Positions 9,806-18,867 of a stretch of DNA of 64,000 nt are shown one piece after another (position 1 is the stretch's first letter; each line of letters starts with the position of its first letter). The DNA is from Streptomyces pyxinicus (GTDB lineage Bacteria > Actinomycetota > Actinomycetes > Streptomycetales > Streptomycetaceae): NCBI RefSeq assembly GCF_024753135.1, contig NZ_JANUGP010000011.1, positions 124,001-188,000 on the forward strand, written 5' to 3'. The position numbers were made by a program, and so were the translations under genes. The notes under the pieces were generated by a model, which saw only the letters and a list, made by a program, of their open reading frames with translations, did no database searches and was not told the DNA's origin.

Positions 9806-10521
9806 GCCCCGTCCCCGCCGTGAGCCTCGCCGCGGCCCCGCACGGCTTCCTGTCCCCGACCGGCGTCGAGATCGCCTTCCTGCTCGTCGGCCTGGTCACC
9901 TTCGGCGCCGCGCTGGTCACCGTCACCACCCGGCAGCTCGTGCACGCCGCCCTGTGGCTGGTGGTCGCCCTCGGCGGCCTCGCCGTGGAGTACCTGCTGC
10001 TCACCGCCGAGTTCATCGCCTGGGTCCAGGTACTGATCTACGTCGGTTCCGTCGTCGTCCTCCTGCTGTTCGGACTGATGCTCACCAAGGCCCCGATCGG
10101 CCGCTCCCCGGACGCCGACTCCGGCAACCGCTGGGCCGCCCTCGCCGTCGCCGTGGCCGCCGCCGGCGCCCTGGTCTGGGTGGTCGTCGACGCCTTCCGC
10201 GCCACCTGGATCGACCTGGACGGCCCGGCCGCCGGCACCACCGCCGTCACCGGCCAGAGCCTCTTCCGGCACTGGGTACTGCCCTTCGAGGCCCTCTCCG
10301 TCCTGCTCCTCGCGGCCCTGGTCGGCGCGATCGTCCTCTCCCGCAAGGCCAAGGCGGACGCCGAGCCGAATACCGGACCGACCAGCGATCCGAACGCCGG
10401 CCCGGTCACCGCCACCGCCCCAGCGGCAACCCGCACCACCCCCACGGCAACCCCCGGCGCCCCCACGGCAACCGCCACCACCCCCGCGGCACCCCCCGGC
10501 GACCAGGAAGGCGCCCGCTGA
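9802..10521 (+). CDS. nuoJ: NADH-quinone oxidoreductase subunit J
   Basis: Membrane subunit of 239 residues with five predicted helices in residues 18-190, including LLLTAEFIAWVQVLIYVGSV, which carries the conserved Glu and pi-bulge region typical of NuoJ. The last 50 residues are a Thr/Pro/Ala repeat (PTATPGAPTATATTPAAPP), matched at DNA level by short CCCACGGCAACC repeats. GTG at 9802 overlaps the nuoI stop (GTGA), which fixes the start. Ends overlapping nuoK. Confidence 0.92.
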   Translation: MSPVPAVSLAAAPHGFLSPTGVEIAFLLVGLVTFGAALVTVTTRQLVHAALWLVVALGGLAVEYLLLTAEFIAWVQVLIYVGSVVVLLLFGLMLTKAPIGRSPDADSGNRWAALAVAVAAAGALVWVVVDAFRATWIDLDGPAAGTTAVTGQSLFRHWVLPFEALSVLLLAALVGAIVLSRKAKADAEPNTGPTSDPNAGPVTATAPAATRTTPTATPGAPTATATTPAAPPGDQEGAR

Positions 10522-10904
10522 TGCACCTCGCCTACCCCGCCGTCCTCTCCGCCCTCCTGTTCTGCGTCGGTCTCTACGGCGTCCTCGCCCGCCGCAACGC
10601 GATCCTGGTCCTGATGTCGGTCGAGCTGATGCTCAACGCCGTCAACCTCAACCTCGTCGCCTTCGACGTCTGGCTCAGCCGGACCGCCCGGGACACCCTG
10701 CACTCCGGCCAGGCGCTGACCCTCTTCACCATCGCCGTCGCCGCCGCCGAGATCGGCATCGGCCTGGCCATCGTCCTCGCCGTGTACCGCAACCGCGGCA
10801 CCTCCGACATCGACAGGCTCCGCGACACCGCCGAGGGACCCGACGGTCCCGACGGCGAGCACCCCGACACCCCCGCGGCCGAGAAGGCTGAGGCCACCGC
10901 GTGA
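10521..10904 (+). CDS. nuoK: NADH-quinone oxidoreductase subunit K
   Basis: Small antiporter-like membrane subunit, 127 residues, three helices. The conserved glutamates of the proton path are seen in LMSVELMLNAVNLNLVAF and in AAAEIGIGLAIVL. The C-terminus (about 95-127) is an acidic hydrophilic tail. Overlaps nuoJ by one base and nuoL by four. Confidence 0.95.
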   Translation: MHLAYPAVLSALLFCVGLYGVLARRNAILVLMSVELMLNAVNLNLVAFDVWLSRTARDTLHSGQALTLFTIAVAAAEIGIGLAIVLAVYRNRGTSDIDRLRDTAEGPDGPDGEHPDTPAAEKAEATA

Positions 10905-12895
10905 CCACGACCACCCTCGCCGTCCTCGTCCCCCTCCTGCCGTTCCTCGGCGCCGTCGCCGGCCTGCTGCTCGGCCGTACCGCACCCGGCTTCGTCCGCC
11001 CGCTCGCCGTGCTGCCGCCGCTGGCCGCGCTCGTGCTCGCGGCCCTGGTCGCCGCCCGCCAGGGCGGCGGGACCGTCATCGAGGCGCACACCGAACTGAC
11101 GCCCACCGGCTCGGTACCGGTCGAACTGGCCCTGGACATCGACGGATTCGCCGCGCTCGTCGCCGTCCTGGTCGCCTTCGTCGCGACCTGCGTGCAGATC
11201 TACTCCACCGGCTACCTGCGCGACGACCCGCGCTACCCCTCCTACGCCGCTCTCGTCTCCCTGTTCACCTCCGCGATGCTCCTCGTCGTCTACTCGGGCG
11301 ACCTGGTCGTGCTGCTGGTCGGCTGGGAAGTCATGGGCATCTGCTCCTACTTCCTCGTCGGTCACTACTGGGAGACCCCCGAGGCCCGCGCCGCCTCCCT
11401 GAAGGCCTTCCTGGTCACCAAGCTCGGCGACGTGCCGTTCCTGATCGGCCTGTTCGCCCTCGGCACCGACGCCGGGTCCTTCCGCGTCACCCGGGTCCTC
11501 GGCACCGTCGCGAGCGGCGGCCTCGACCACCCGACCGTGATCGCGCTGCTGCTGCTCGCGGGTGTCGCGGGCAAGTCGGCCCAGTTCCCGCTGCACACCT
11601 GGCTCCCCGACGCGATGGCCGGCCCGACGCCCGTCTCCGCGCTGATCCACGCCGCGACGATGGTCGCCGCCGGTGTCTACTTCGTCGCCCGCCTCCTCCC
11701 GGTCTTCGAGGCCTCCGGGGCCGCGATGGTGGTCCTCGCCGTCATGGCCGCCGTGACCATGGCCGGGTCCGCGCTCGCCGCCCTGGCCCAGGACGACATC
11801 AAGCGCGTCCTCGCCTACTCGACGATCGGCCAGCTCGGCTACATGACCGGCGCCCTCGCCGTCGGCGACCGCGGTGCCGCCGTCTTCCACCTCCTGTCCC
11901 ACGGCGCCTTCAAGGCGCTGCTCTTCCTCGCGGCCGGTGTCGTCATCCACGCCGCAGGCACCAACTCGCTCGCCGCCATGTCCCGGATGCGCGGCCTGCG
12001 CGACCGCGTCTCGGACGCCTACTGGACGATGACCGTGGCGCTGCTCGCGCTCGCCGCGATCCCGCCCTTCAGCGGCTTCTTCTCCAAGGAGTCCGTCCTC
12101 GGCGCCGCCGAACACGCCCTGGACGGCCGTGCCCCGCACGTGCCCGGCGCGGCGGGCTGGATCGTCCTCGTCGCCGGACTGGCCACCGCCCTGCTCACCG
12201 CGGCCTACGCCACCCGGCTGTGGCTGCTGGCCTTCCGCGGCAAGGGCGCCGAGGCCCCCGACCACGGCCGCCAGCCCCTGACGATGACCGTCGTGCTGTG
12301 GGTGCTCGCCGTCCCCTCCCTGGCCTTCGGCGGGTTCGCCTACCGCTCGCTGCCCGGCTGGTTCGACGGCCACGCCCTGACTCCGACCCTCCTCACCTCG
12401 ATCCTCGGCACCGGCCTCGCCGCGGTCGGCGGCCTGCTCACCTACGGCGCCTGGCAGCGCACCTCCCCGCTGGCCGCCCGCAGTCCGCTCGGCGCCGTCG
12501 CCGCGCACCCCGAGGGCGACGCCGGACTGGTCGAGGCCGAGGCCATCGCCACCCACACCCCGGCCTACGGCGACATCGCCGGCGCCCCCGACCCGGCCGA
12601 CCCCGGACGGCTGCTGCTCGGCCGCCTGCACCGGCACGCGGCCGCCGGCTTCCACCTGGACGCGCTCTACGCGGCGCTGTTCGTCCGCCCGGTCCAGGCC
12701 GCGGCCGGCCTGGTCCGGTTCCTCGACCGCGAGGTCGTCGACACCTACGTCAGCGCCGCCGCCGCGCTGCCCCGGCTCCTCGGAGCCGCCGTACGGCGTG
12801 CGCAGACCGGCAATGTGCAGACCTATGTGAGCGCGCTGCTCGCCGGCACCGTCGTCCTGGCGGTCGCCGTCGTCCTCGTCGCGACCGGAGCGTGA
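10901..12895 (+). CDS. nuoL: NADH-quinone oxidoreductase subunit L
   Basis: Largest antiporter-type proton-pumping subunit, 664 residues, about 15 membrane helices and a C-terminal amphipathic segment. Conserved features include GWEVMGICSYFLVGHYW (key Glu), KSAQFPLHTWLPDAMAGPTP and HAATMVAAGVYFVARLLPVF. The length fits the family. GTG start in a GTGA overlap with nuoK; six bases separate its stop from the nuoM start. Confidence 0.96.
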   Translation: MTTTTLAVLVPLLPFLGAVAGLLLGRTAPGFVRPLAVLPPLAALVLAALVAARQGGGTVIEAHTELTPTGSVPVELALDIDGFAALVAVLVAFVATCVQIYSTGYLRDDPRYPSYAALVSLFTSAMLLVVYSGDLVVLLVGWEVMGICSYFLVGHYWETPEARAASLKAFLVTKLGDVPFLIGLFALGTDAGSFRVTRVLGTVASGGLDHPTVIALLLLAGVAGKSAQFPLHTWLPDAMAGPTPVSALIHAATMVAAGVYFVARLLPVFEASGAAMVVLAVMAAVTMAGSALAALAQDDIKRVLAYSTIGQLGYMTGALAVGDRGAAVFHLLSHGAFKALLFLAAGVVIHAAGTNSLAAMSRMRGLRDRVSDAYWTMTVALLALAAIPPFSGFFSKESVLGAAEHALDGRAPHVPGAAGWIVLVAGLATALLTAAYATRLWLLAFRGKGAEAPDHGRQPLTMTVVLWVLAVPSLAFGGFAYRSLPGWFDGHALTPTLLTSILGTGLAAVGGLLTYGAWQRTSPLAARSPLGAVAAHPEGDAGLVEAEAIATHTPAYGDIAGAPDPADPGRLLLGRLHRHAAAGFHLDALYAALFVRPVQAAAGLVRFLDREVVDTYVSAAAALPRLLGAAVRRAQTGNVQTYVSALLAGTVVLAVAVVLVATGA

Positions 12896-12901
12896 GCAGG
12901 C

Positions 12902-14476
12902 GTGATCGATATCAACGAGTCCGTGATGCAGTTCCTTCTGGCGTTCGTCGTCGTCGGCCCGCTCCTCGGCGCCGCCGCCGCCCTCCTGCCCGCCCCGCCC
13001 GGACTGAAGGGGAAGTCGCCCGGGCAGGCCGTGCTGCGCCACGGCGTCACCGTGACCGGCGCGATCCTCATCGCCGCGATCGCCCTGGCGCTCGGCTTCG
13101 ACCACGACCACCCGTCGACGATGCAGGCCACGACGGACATCAGCTGGATCCCCGCGCTCGACGTGCGGATCCACCTCGGCATCGACGGCATCTCGCTCCC
13201 CCTCGTCGTCCTGACCGCGCTGCTGACCTTCCTGTGCGCGCTCTACTCGTACTTCAAGCCGCCCACGGGACCGGGCCCGAAGGCGTTCGTCGCCCTGCTG
13301 CTCCTGCTGGAGTCCGGCACCCTCGCGAGCTTCGCCGTCCTCGACCTGCTGCTGTTCTTCCTCGCCTTCGAGACCGTGCTGATCCCGATGTACTTCCTCA
13401 TCGCCCGCTGGGGCGGCGAGGGCCGGACCCGGGCCGCGTGGAAGTTCATCCTGTTCACGCTGCTCGGCTCCGTGGTCATGCTGCTCGGCCTGCTCCTGAT
13501 CGGAATCAAGGCGGGCACCTTCGACATGGTGGCACTCGCCACTGACAACGGCCGGTCGCTCACCGCGTCCGTGCAGGTCATCGCGGTTCTGGCGATCGGG
13601 ATCGGGCTCGCCGTGAAGACCCCGATGTGGCCGCTGCACAGCTGGCTGCCCGACGCCCACACCGCCGCCCCGACCGTCGGCTCGGTCCTGCTGGCCGGCG
13701 TGCTGCTGAAGATGGGCACGTACGGGTTCGTGCGGATCCTGCTGCCGGTCGCGCCGCACGGCGTCCACACCTTCGCGCCCTACCTCGCCGCGTTCGCCGT
13801 CGTCGGGATCGTCTACGGCTCCCTGGCCTGCCTGGCCCTCGCCAAGCGCGGCGCCAAGGGCGACCTGAAGCGGCTGATCGCCTACTCCTCCGTCGGCCAC
13901 ATGGGCTTCGTCCTGCTGGGCATCGCCACCGTGACCCCGACCGGCGTCAACGGCGCCCTGTTCGCCAACATCGCCCACGGCCTCATCACCGGGCTGCTCT
14001 TCTTCCTGGTCGGCGCCCTCAAGGACCGCACCGGCAGCACCGACCTCGACACCCTCGCCGAGGAGACCGGCGCCGCCCTCTACGGCCGGGCCCCCCGCCT
14101 CGGCGGCCTGCTCGCCTTCGGTGCCGTCGCCTCCCTCGGCCTGCCCGGACTCGCCGGGTTCTGGGGCGAGATGCTGGCCCTGTTCGGCGCGTTCCGGCCC
14201 GCCGCCGGGCTCAGCAGGCCCGCCTACCTCACCTTCATGGCCGTCGGCGCCCTCGGCACCCTGCTGACCGCCGCGTACATGCTGATCGTGGTCCGCCGGG
14301 TCTGCATGGGCGGCGCCGAGCGGGAGACCCCCGCCCTCGCCGATGTGCGCGGCTACGAGTTCGCCGCCTGGACCCCGCTCGTCACCCTCACCGTCCTCGC
14401 CGGGCTGTGGCCCAAGGCCCTGCTCGGCCTCTCCGACCCGGCCGTGCAGCAGCTCCTCGCAGGAGGCACCCGATGA
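12902..14476 (+). CDS. nuoM: NADH-quinone oxidoreductase subunit M
   Basis: Antiporter-type proton-pumping subunit, 524 residues, 14 helices. Shows LLLFFLAFETVLIPMYFLIA with the essential Glu, KTPMWPLHSWLPDAHTAAPT with the conserved Lys, and SSVGHMGFVLLGIATVTPTG. Overlaps nuoN by 4 bases (ATGA). Confidence 0.96.
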   Translation: MIDINESVMQFLLAFVVVGPLLGAAAALLPAPPGLKGKSPGQAVLRHGVTVTGAILIAAIALALGFDHDHPSTMQATTDISWIPALDVRIHLGIDGISLPLVVLTALLTFLCALYSYFKPPTGPGPKAFVALLLLLESGTLASFAVLDLLLFFLAFETVLIPMYFLIARWGGEGRTRAAWKFILFTLLGSVVMLLGLLLIGIKAGTFDMVALATDNGRSLTASVQVIAVLAIGIGLAVKTPMWPLHSWLPDAHTAAPTVGSVLLAGVLLKMGTYGFVRILLPVAPHGVHTFAPYLAAFAVVGIVYGSLACLALAKRGAKGDLKRLIAYSSVGHMGFVLLGIATVTPTGVNGALFANIAHGLITGLLFFLVGALKDRTGSTDLDTLAEETGAALYGRAPRLGGLLAFGAVASLGLPGLAGFWGEMLALFGAFRPAAGLSRPAYLTFMAVGALGTLLTAAYMLIVVRRVCMGGAERETPALADVRGYEFAAWTPLVTLTVLAGLWPKALLGLSDPAVQQLLAGGTR

Positions 14477-15990
14477 GCGCCCAGCCGCTTGCCGAGTCGC
14501 TGGTCCAGTCCGTCGACTGGCTCGCGATCGCCCCGCCGGCCATCGCCGCCGTGGTGGCGCTCGGCGTCCTCGTCGCCGACCTCTTCCTGCCCGAGGCCCG
14601 CAAGGCCGTCCTCGGCTGGGTCTCGGTCGCCGCCCTGGCCGCCGCCGCCCTCATGCTGCTCCCGCTGCTGGACGGCGACCGCGGCACCTTCTGCCGGCAG
14701 GACGGCACGCGCGCGTGCAGCTACACCGCCGACCACTTCACGCTCGTCGTCCAGTTCCTGGTCCTCGGCGGCGCCCTGCTCGCGGCCCTGCTCTCGGTCA
14801 ACGACCTGCACGACGACCGGCGGCGCGTCCCGCCCGGCGAGTTCTGGTTCCTGCTGCTGTCCTCCGCCGCCGGCGCCGCCCTGCTGCCCGCCGCCCGCGA
14901 CCTGGCCACCCTGATCGTCGCCCTGGAGGTCGCCTCCCTGCCCGCCTTCGCCCTCGTCGGCATCCGGCTCGGCGACAAGCGGTCCTCCGAGGCCGCCCTG
15001 AAGTTCTTCCTGTCCTCCGTCACCGCCACCGCGGTCAGCCTGCTGGGCGTCAGCTTCGTCTACGCCACCACCGGCACCCTCTACCTCACCGAGGTAGCCC
15101 AGCGCCTCACCCACGTCGACGGTCAGTTGCACACCCTCGCCCAGACCGGCGTCGTCCTCACCCTGGTCGGCTTCGCCTTCAAGACGGCCGCCGTGCCCTT
15201 CCACCTCTGGGTGCCCGACACCTATGCGGGCGCGCCCCTGCCCGTCGCCGCCTACCTCTCCGTCGTCGGCAAGGCGGTCGGCTTCTCCGGCCTGATCCTC
15301 GTCACCGTCGTCGCGTTCCCGTCGTACGCCGACGTCTGGGGGCCCGCGCTCGCCGTCCTGGCCGCCCTCACCATGACCGTCGGCAATGCCGGCGCCCTGC
15401 GCCAGCGGGCCACGCGCGCGTACAGCGCGGTACGGCTGCTCGCCTGGTCCTCCGTCGGCCAGGCCGGCTACCTCCTCGTACCGATCGCCGCCGCCGGATA
15501 CGCCGAGGACCCCGGCAGGGCGATCGGCTCCACCGTCGCCTACGCCCTGATGTACGCCGCCGTGAACCTCGGCGCCTTCGCCGTGGCCGCCCTGGTGGGC
15601 CGTACCAGGACCGGCAACCGGATCACCGACTACCGCGGCCTGTACGCCTCGAACCCCGTAACTGCCCTCCTGCTGGCCTTCTTCCTGCTGTGTCTGGCCG
15701 GACTCCCGCCCGGCGTCATCGGCCTGTTCGCCAAGGTCACCGTGTTCTCGGCGGCCGTGGACGCGGGCCTGGGCTGGCTCGCCGTCGTCATGGCCGTCAA
15801 CGTCGTCATCGCCCTCGTCTACTACCTCCGGTGGACGGCCCTGCTGTTCCGCACTCCCGAGGGCGAGCCCGCTGGCCACCGCGTCCCGGCCCCCCTCACG
15901 GCCGCCCTCGCCCTGACCGGAGTCGCGGGTGTCGCCCTGTCCGGGGCGCCCCAGCTGGTGCTGCGGTTCGCCACGACCGGCCTGTTCTGA
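14473..15990 (+). CDS. nuoN: NADH-quinone oxidoreductase subunit N
   Basis: Third antiporter-type subunit, 505 residues and about 14 helices. Recognisable by LIVALEVASLPAFALVGIRL, GFAFKTAAVPFHLWVPDTYA and SSVGQAGYLLVPIAAAGYA. The start is fixed by the ATGA overlap with nuoM; the frame runs open upstream but that is shadow sequence. Last gene of the operon, followed by a GC-rich hairpin. Confidence 0.95.
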   Translation: MSAQPLAESLVQSVDWLAIAPPAIAAVVALGVLVADLFLPEARKAVLGWVSVAALAAAALMLLPLLDGDRGTFCRQDGTRACSYTADHFTLVVQFLVLGGALLAALLSVNDLHDDRRRVPPGEFWFLLLSSAAGAALLPAARDLATLIVALEVASLPAFALVGIRLGDKRSSEAALKFFLSSVTATAVSLLGVSFVYATTGTLYLTEVAQRLTHVDGQLHTLAQTGVVLTLVGFAFKTAAVPFHLWVPDTYAGAPLPVAAYLSVVGKAVGFSGLILVTVVAFPSYADVWGPALAVLAALTMTVGNAGALRQRATRAYSAVRLLAWSSVGQAGYLLVPIAAAGYAEDPGRAIGSTVAYALMYAAVNLGAFAVAALVGRTRTGNRITDYRGLYASNPVTALLLAFFLLCLAGLPPGVIGLFAKVTVFSAAVDAGLGWLAVVMAVNVVIALVYYLRWTALLFRTPEGEPAGHRVPAPLTAALALTGVAGVALSGAPQLVLRFATTGLF

Positions 15991-16007
15991 GACGCCCGGA
16001 AGACACG

Positions 16008-16048
16008 TCCCGCGCGCGGGGGACACCGGTGCCGGCACGCGCGCGGGA
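16008..16048 (+). terminator. Hairpin after nuoN
   Basis: Inverted repeat TCCCGCGCGCG (16008-16018) with CGCGCGCGGGA (16038-16048), without a T-run. Placed 18 bp after the nuoN stop, it is a plausible transcription terminator for the operon. Confidence 0.6.
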
Positions 16049-16191
16049 GGGCCGAATCCGCACGTCACCCGTACGGCCGGTACGCGCCCCCGCACACCCC
16101 GGGGAACTCATGGCCGCCGCCTGGCGTTGTCACAGGCGGGAGGGTCCACTGGACCGAAGTGTTCCCCAGAGCAGGATTTGGAGGGCGCACC

Positions 16192-17055
16192 GTGCACCGC
16201 CGGCACAACGGGCTCAGGACCGCCGTACTCCTCGGGGGGCTGTCCGCACTCATCATCGCCATCGGCAGCTTCTTCGGCCGCACCGGACTGATCGTCGCGG
16301 TCCTCGTCGCCCTCGGGACGAACGCGTACGCGTACTGGAACAGCGACAAGCTGGCCCTGCGCGCCATGCGCGCCCGCCCGGTCAGCGAGTTCGAGGCCCC
16401 GGCGCTCTACCGGATGGTGCGCGAGCTGTCCACGCAGGCCCGCCAGCCCATGCCCCGGCTGTACATCTCCCCGACCGAGGCACCCAACGCCTTCGCCACC
16501 GGCCGCAACCCGCGCAACGCCGCGGTGTGCTGCACCGAGGGCATCATGCGCCTGCTGGACGAGCGCGAGCTGCGCGGCGTCATCGGCCACGAACTGAGCC
16601 ACGTCTACAACCGGGACATCCTCATCTCCTCGGTCGCCGGGGCCCTCGCCTCGGTGATCATGTTCCTGGTGAACTTCGCCTGGCTCATCCCGATCGGCCG
16701 CTCGGACGACGACGACGGCCCGGGCCTGTTCGGCATGCTCCTGATCATCATCCTGGGCCCGCTCGCGGCCACCCTCATCCAGCTCGCCATCAGCCGCTCC
16801 CGGGAGTACGAGGCGGACGCGTCCGGCGCCCAGCTCACCGGCGACCCGCTCGCCCTCGCCGGCGCGCTGCGCAAGCTGGAGACCGGCACCCAGCAGCTCC
16901 CGCTGCCCCCCGAGCCCCGGATCGAGACGGCGAGCCACATGATGATCGCCAACCCGTTCCGCCCCGGCCAGGGGCTGTCCAAGATGTTCTCCACCCACCC
17001 GCCGATGGCGGAGCGCATCTCCCGGCTAGAGAAGATGGCAGGTCGCCCCCGGTGA
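16192..17055 (+). CDS. htpX: HtpX-type membrane zinc metalloprotease (M48 family)
   Basis: Integral-membrane protease of 287 residues involved in quality control of membrane proteins. Two helices near the N-terminus (about 8-45) are followed by the zinc site HELSHVYNRD (HExxH) and, later, SREYEADASGAQL with the third zinc ligand Glu. Two more hydrophobic segments lie between them. GTG at 16192 was chosen because it follows a GGAGGG ribosome-binding site; the open frame extends 33 bases upstream. Overlaps the next gene by 4 bases. Confidence 0.9.
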   Translation: MHRRHNGLRTAVLLGGLSALIIAIGSFFGRTGLIVAVLVALGTNAYAYWNSDKLALRAMRARPVSEFEAPALYRMVRELSTQARQPMPRLYISPTEAPNAFATGRNPRNAAVCCTEGIMRLLDERELRGVIGHELSHVYNRDILISSVAGALASVIMFLVNFAWLIPIGRSDDDDGPGLFGMLLIIILGPLAATLIQLAISRSREYEADASGAQLTGDPLALAGALRKLETGTQQLPLPPEPRIETASHMMIANPFRPGQGLSKMFSTHPPMAERISRLEKMAGRPR

Positions 17056-17444
17056 AGACCATTCTCAACGTCATTTGGCTGATCCTGAGCGGCTTCTGGC
17101 TGTTCCTCGCCTACCTGCTCGCCGGCGCGCTCCTCTGCGTCACGATCATCGGCATCCCCTTCGGCATAGCCGCCTTCCGCATCGGGCTCTACGCGCTCTG
17201 GCCCTTCGGGTACACCACGGTCGAGCGCCGCGACGCGGGCGGCGCCTCCTGCCTGGGCAACGTCCTGTGGCTGATCCTGGCCGGCTGGTGGCTGGCCCTC
17301 GCCCACATCGCCACCGGCATCGCGCTGTGCCTGACGATCATCGGCATCCCGTTCGGCATCGCGAACTTCAAGCTCATCCCGGTCTCGCTGCTGCCCCTGG
17401 GCCGCGAGATCGTCCCCTCGGACCAGCCGTTCGCCACGCGCTGA
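17052..17444 (+). CDS. YccF-domain inner-membrane protein
   Basis: 130-residue membrane protein made of two similar halves. Each has a WLILxGxWL segment followed by CxTIIGIPFGIA (near residues 35 and 100), the YccF (DUF307) repeat. Function is not known in the family. Translationally coupled to htpX by a GTGA overlap, which suggests a shared membrane-stress role (inference). Confidence 0.88.
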   Translation: MKTILNVIWLILSGFWLFLAYLLAGALLCVTIIGIPFGIAAFRIGLYALWPFGYTTVERRDAGGASCLGNVLWLILAGWWLALAHIATGIALCLTIIGIPFGIANFKLIPVSLLPLGREIVPSDQPFATR

Positions 17445-17584
17445 ACCGATCGCCGCAACCGACGTACGGCCCGTAGGCGTCTTCTCTCCCGACAGAGCAC
17501 GAACGGACGCGCGAAGCCCGGTTCCTCACCGAATTCTCAGGAACCGGGCAGTACGAGCACCGCGCGGGAGGGCAGGTTCACGGC

Positions 17585-17851
17585 ATGGGCATCATCAGCT
17601 GGATCATCCTGGGACTGCTGGCCGGAGCCATCGCCAAGGTCCTGCTGCCGGGCCGCGACCCGGGCGGCTTCATCGGCACGACCCTGATCGGTGTCGCGGG
17701 CGCGTTCCTCGGCGGCTGGATATCGGCCCGCTGGCTGGACCACCCGATCAGCAAGCACTTCTACGACGGTGCCACCTGGGCCGCGGCCATCGGAGGCTCC
17801 CTGGTGCTGCTGATCGCCTACCGCATCCTGTTCGGCAACTCGCGGGACTGA
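17585..17851 (+). CDS. GlsB/YeaQ/YmgE family stress-associated membrane protein
   Basis: 88-residue protein with three hydrophobic segments: IISWIILGLLAGAIAKVLLP at the N-terminus, a glycine-rich middle (GGFIGTTLIGVAGAFLGGW) and a C-terminal helix (GSLVLLIAYRILFG). This is the transglycosylase-associated protein pattern. Molecular function is unknown. ATG at 17585 lies 140 bp after the YccF gene, so it probably has its own promoter. Confidence 0.88.
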   Translation: MGIISWIILGLLAGAIAKVLLPGRDPGGFIGTTLIGVAGAFLGGWISARWLDHPISKHFYDGATWAAAIGGSLVLLIAYRILFGNSRD

Positions 17852-17868
17852 ACGCGGTATCGGCGCTG

Positions 17869-17910
17869 CGGAAGGGTGGGCACCCGCTCGGGGGGAGCCC
17901 ACCCTTTCCG
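17869..17910. terminator. Shared terminator between convergent genes
   Basis: CGGAAGGGTGGGC (17869-17881) pairs with GCCCACCCTTTCCG (17897-17910), with a short loop. It sits between the convergent GlsB-type and yajQ genes, so it can act in both directions. Confidence 0.85.
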
Positions 17911-17925
17911 TACGTCGAGGTCGCT

Positions 17926-18414
17926 CTACCGGTAGTTGACGAACTGCAGCGCGAAGTCGAAGTCCTTGCCCTTGAGCAGGGCGATGATGGTCTGCAGGTC
18001 GTCGCGGCTCTTGGAGCTGACGCGCAGCTCCTCGCCCTGGACCTGGGCCTTCACGCCCTTGGGGCCCTCGTCGCGGATGATCTTCGCCACCTTCTTCGCG
18101 TTGTCCTGGGAGATGCCCTCCTCGATCGACGCGAAGATCTTGTACTCCTTGCCGGAGAGCTGGGGCTCGCCCGCGTCGAGCGCCTTCAGCGAGATACCGC
18201 GCTTGACCAGCTTGGACTGGAAGACGTCGAGGACGGCGTTGACCCGGTCCTCGGAGTTCGCCTCCATGAGGATCTTCTCCCCGGACCACGAGATCGAGGC
18301 GCCCACGCCCTTGAAGTCGTAGCGCTGCGAGATCTCCTTGGCGGCCTGGTTGAGGGCGTTGTCGACCTCCTGCCGCTCGACCTTCGAGACGATGTCGAAA
18401 CTGGAGTCGGCCAT
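17926..18414 (-). CDS. yajQ: YajQ family nucleotide-binding protein (UPF0234)
   Basis: 162-residue cytoplasmic protein. The N-terminus MADSSFDIVSKVERQEVDNA and the segment RYDFKGVGASISW are diagnostic for YajQ. The family has two ferredoxin-like domains; some members bind cyclic di-GMP, others have been linked to RNA or tRNA handling. ATG 18414 was chosen on family alignment; the frame is open further upstream but the extension is unrelated. Convergent with the GlsB-type gene. Confidence 0.93.
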   Translation of the reverse strand: MADSSFDIVSKVERQEVDNALNQAAKEISQRYDFKGVGASISWSGEKILMEANSEDRVNAVLDVFQSKLVKRGISLKALDAGEPQLSGKEYKIFASIEEGISQDNAKKVAKIIRDEGPKGVKAQVQGEELRVSSKSRDDLQTIIALLKGKDFDFALQFVNYR

Positions 18415-18637
18415 GTCCTGTGGCTCCTTGTATCGGGGTGCTGTTCGGGTGCGTGCCGGCGTGCGGCGGGGCCGCCGGACCCGGCGTCCAGCCGGGCCGC
18501 ATCCGCACCAGCCTAGCCACCCCGCGAGCCCACGGGCGGAGATCAATCGGGTGGCGGAGCACCCCCGCGCATCGGGTATTGTTTACGTCGTTGCCGGGGA
18601 ACACCGCCGCGAGCGGAGTTCGACGGGCAGCGACCCC

Positions 18638-18719
18638 GGCGGTGTGCCCGAGCGGCCAAAGGGAGCAGACTGTAAATCTGCCGGCTCAGCCTTCCCAGGT
18701 TCGAATCCTGGCGCCGCCA
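18638..18719 (+). tRNA. tRNA-Tyr (GTA)
   Basis: 82-nt class II tRNA. Acceptor arms GGCGGTG (18638-18644) and CGCCGCC (18712-18718) pair with one G-U. The anticodon loop is CTGTAAA with anticodon GTA. The variable arm is long, as expected for bacterial tRNA-Tyr. The T arm is CCAGG-TTCGAAT-CCTGG. The 3' CCA is not encoded. Confidence 0.97.
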
Positions 18720-18728
18720 CACGGGAAA

Positions 18729-18768
18729 CAAGGGCCCGTGATCCGTGAAAGCGGATCACGGGCCCTTG
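18729..18768 (+). terminator. Strong hairpin after tRNA-Tyr
   Basis: A perfect 17-bp stem, CAAGGGCCCGTGATCCG with CGGATCACGGGCCCTTG, and a 6-nt loop TGAAAG. Starts 9 bases after the tRNA. Confidence 0.92.
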
Positions 18769-18867
18769 TCGTCGTGCGTGCCGGGGGGACGGACGTCAGG
18801 CTGTCCCTCGCGGTACTGGTGTCCGGGGGGCCTGGAACCGGGTAGGCCGTCCGGTGAGTCTGGAGGC

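Noticed and set aside
10574..13978. A 1134-codon minus-strand open frame antisense to nuoK-nuoM
   Set aside because: Shadow of the real nuo genes; Gly/Gln/Arg/Asp-rich composition with no motif.
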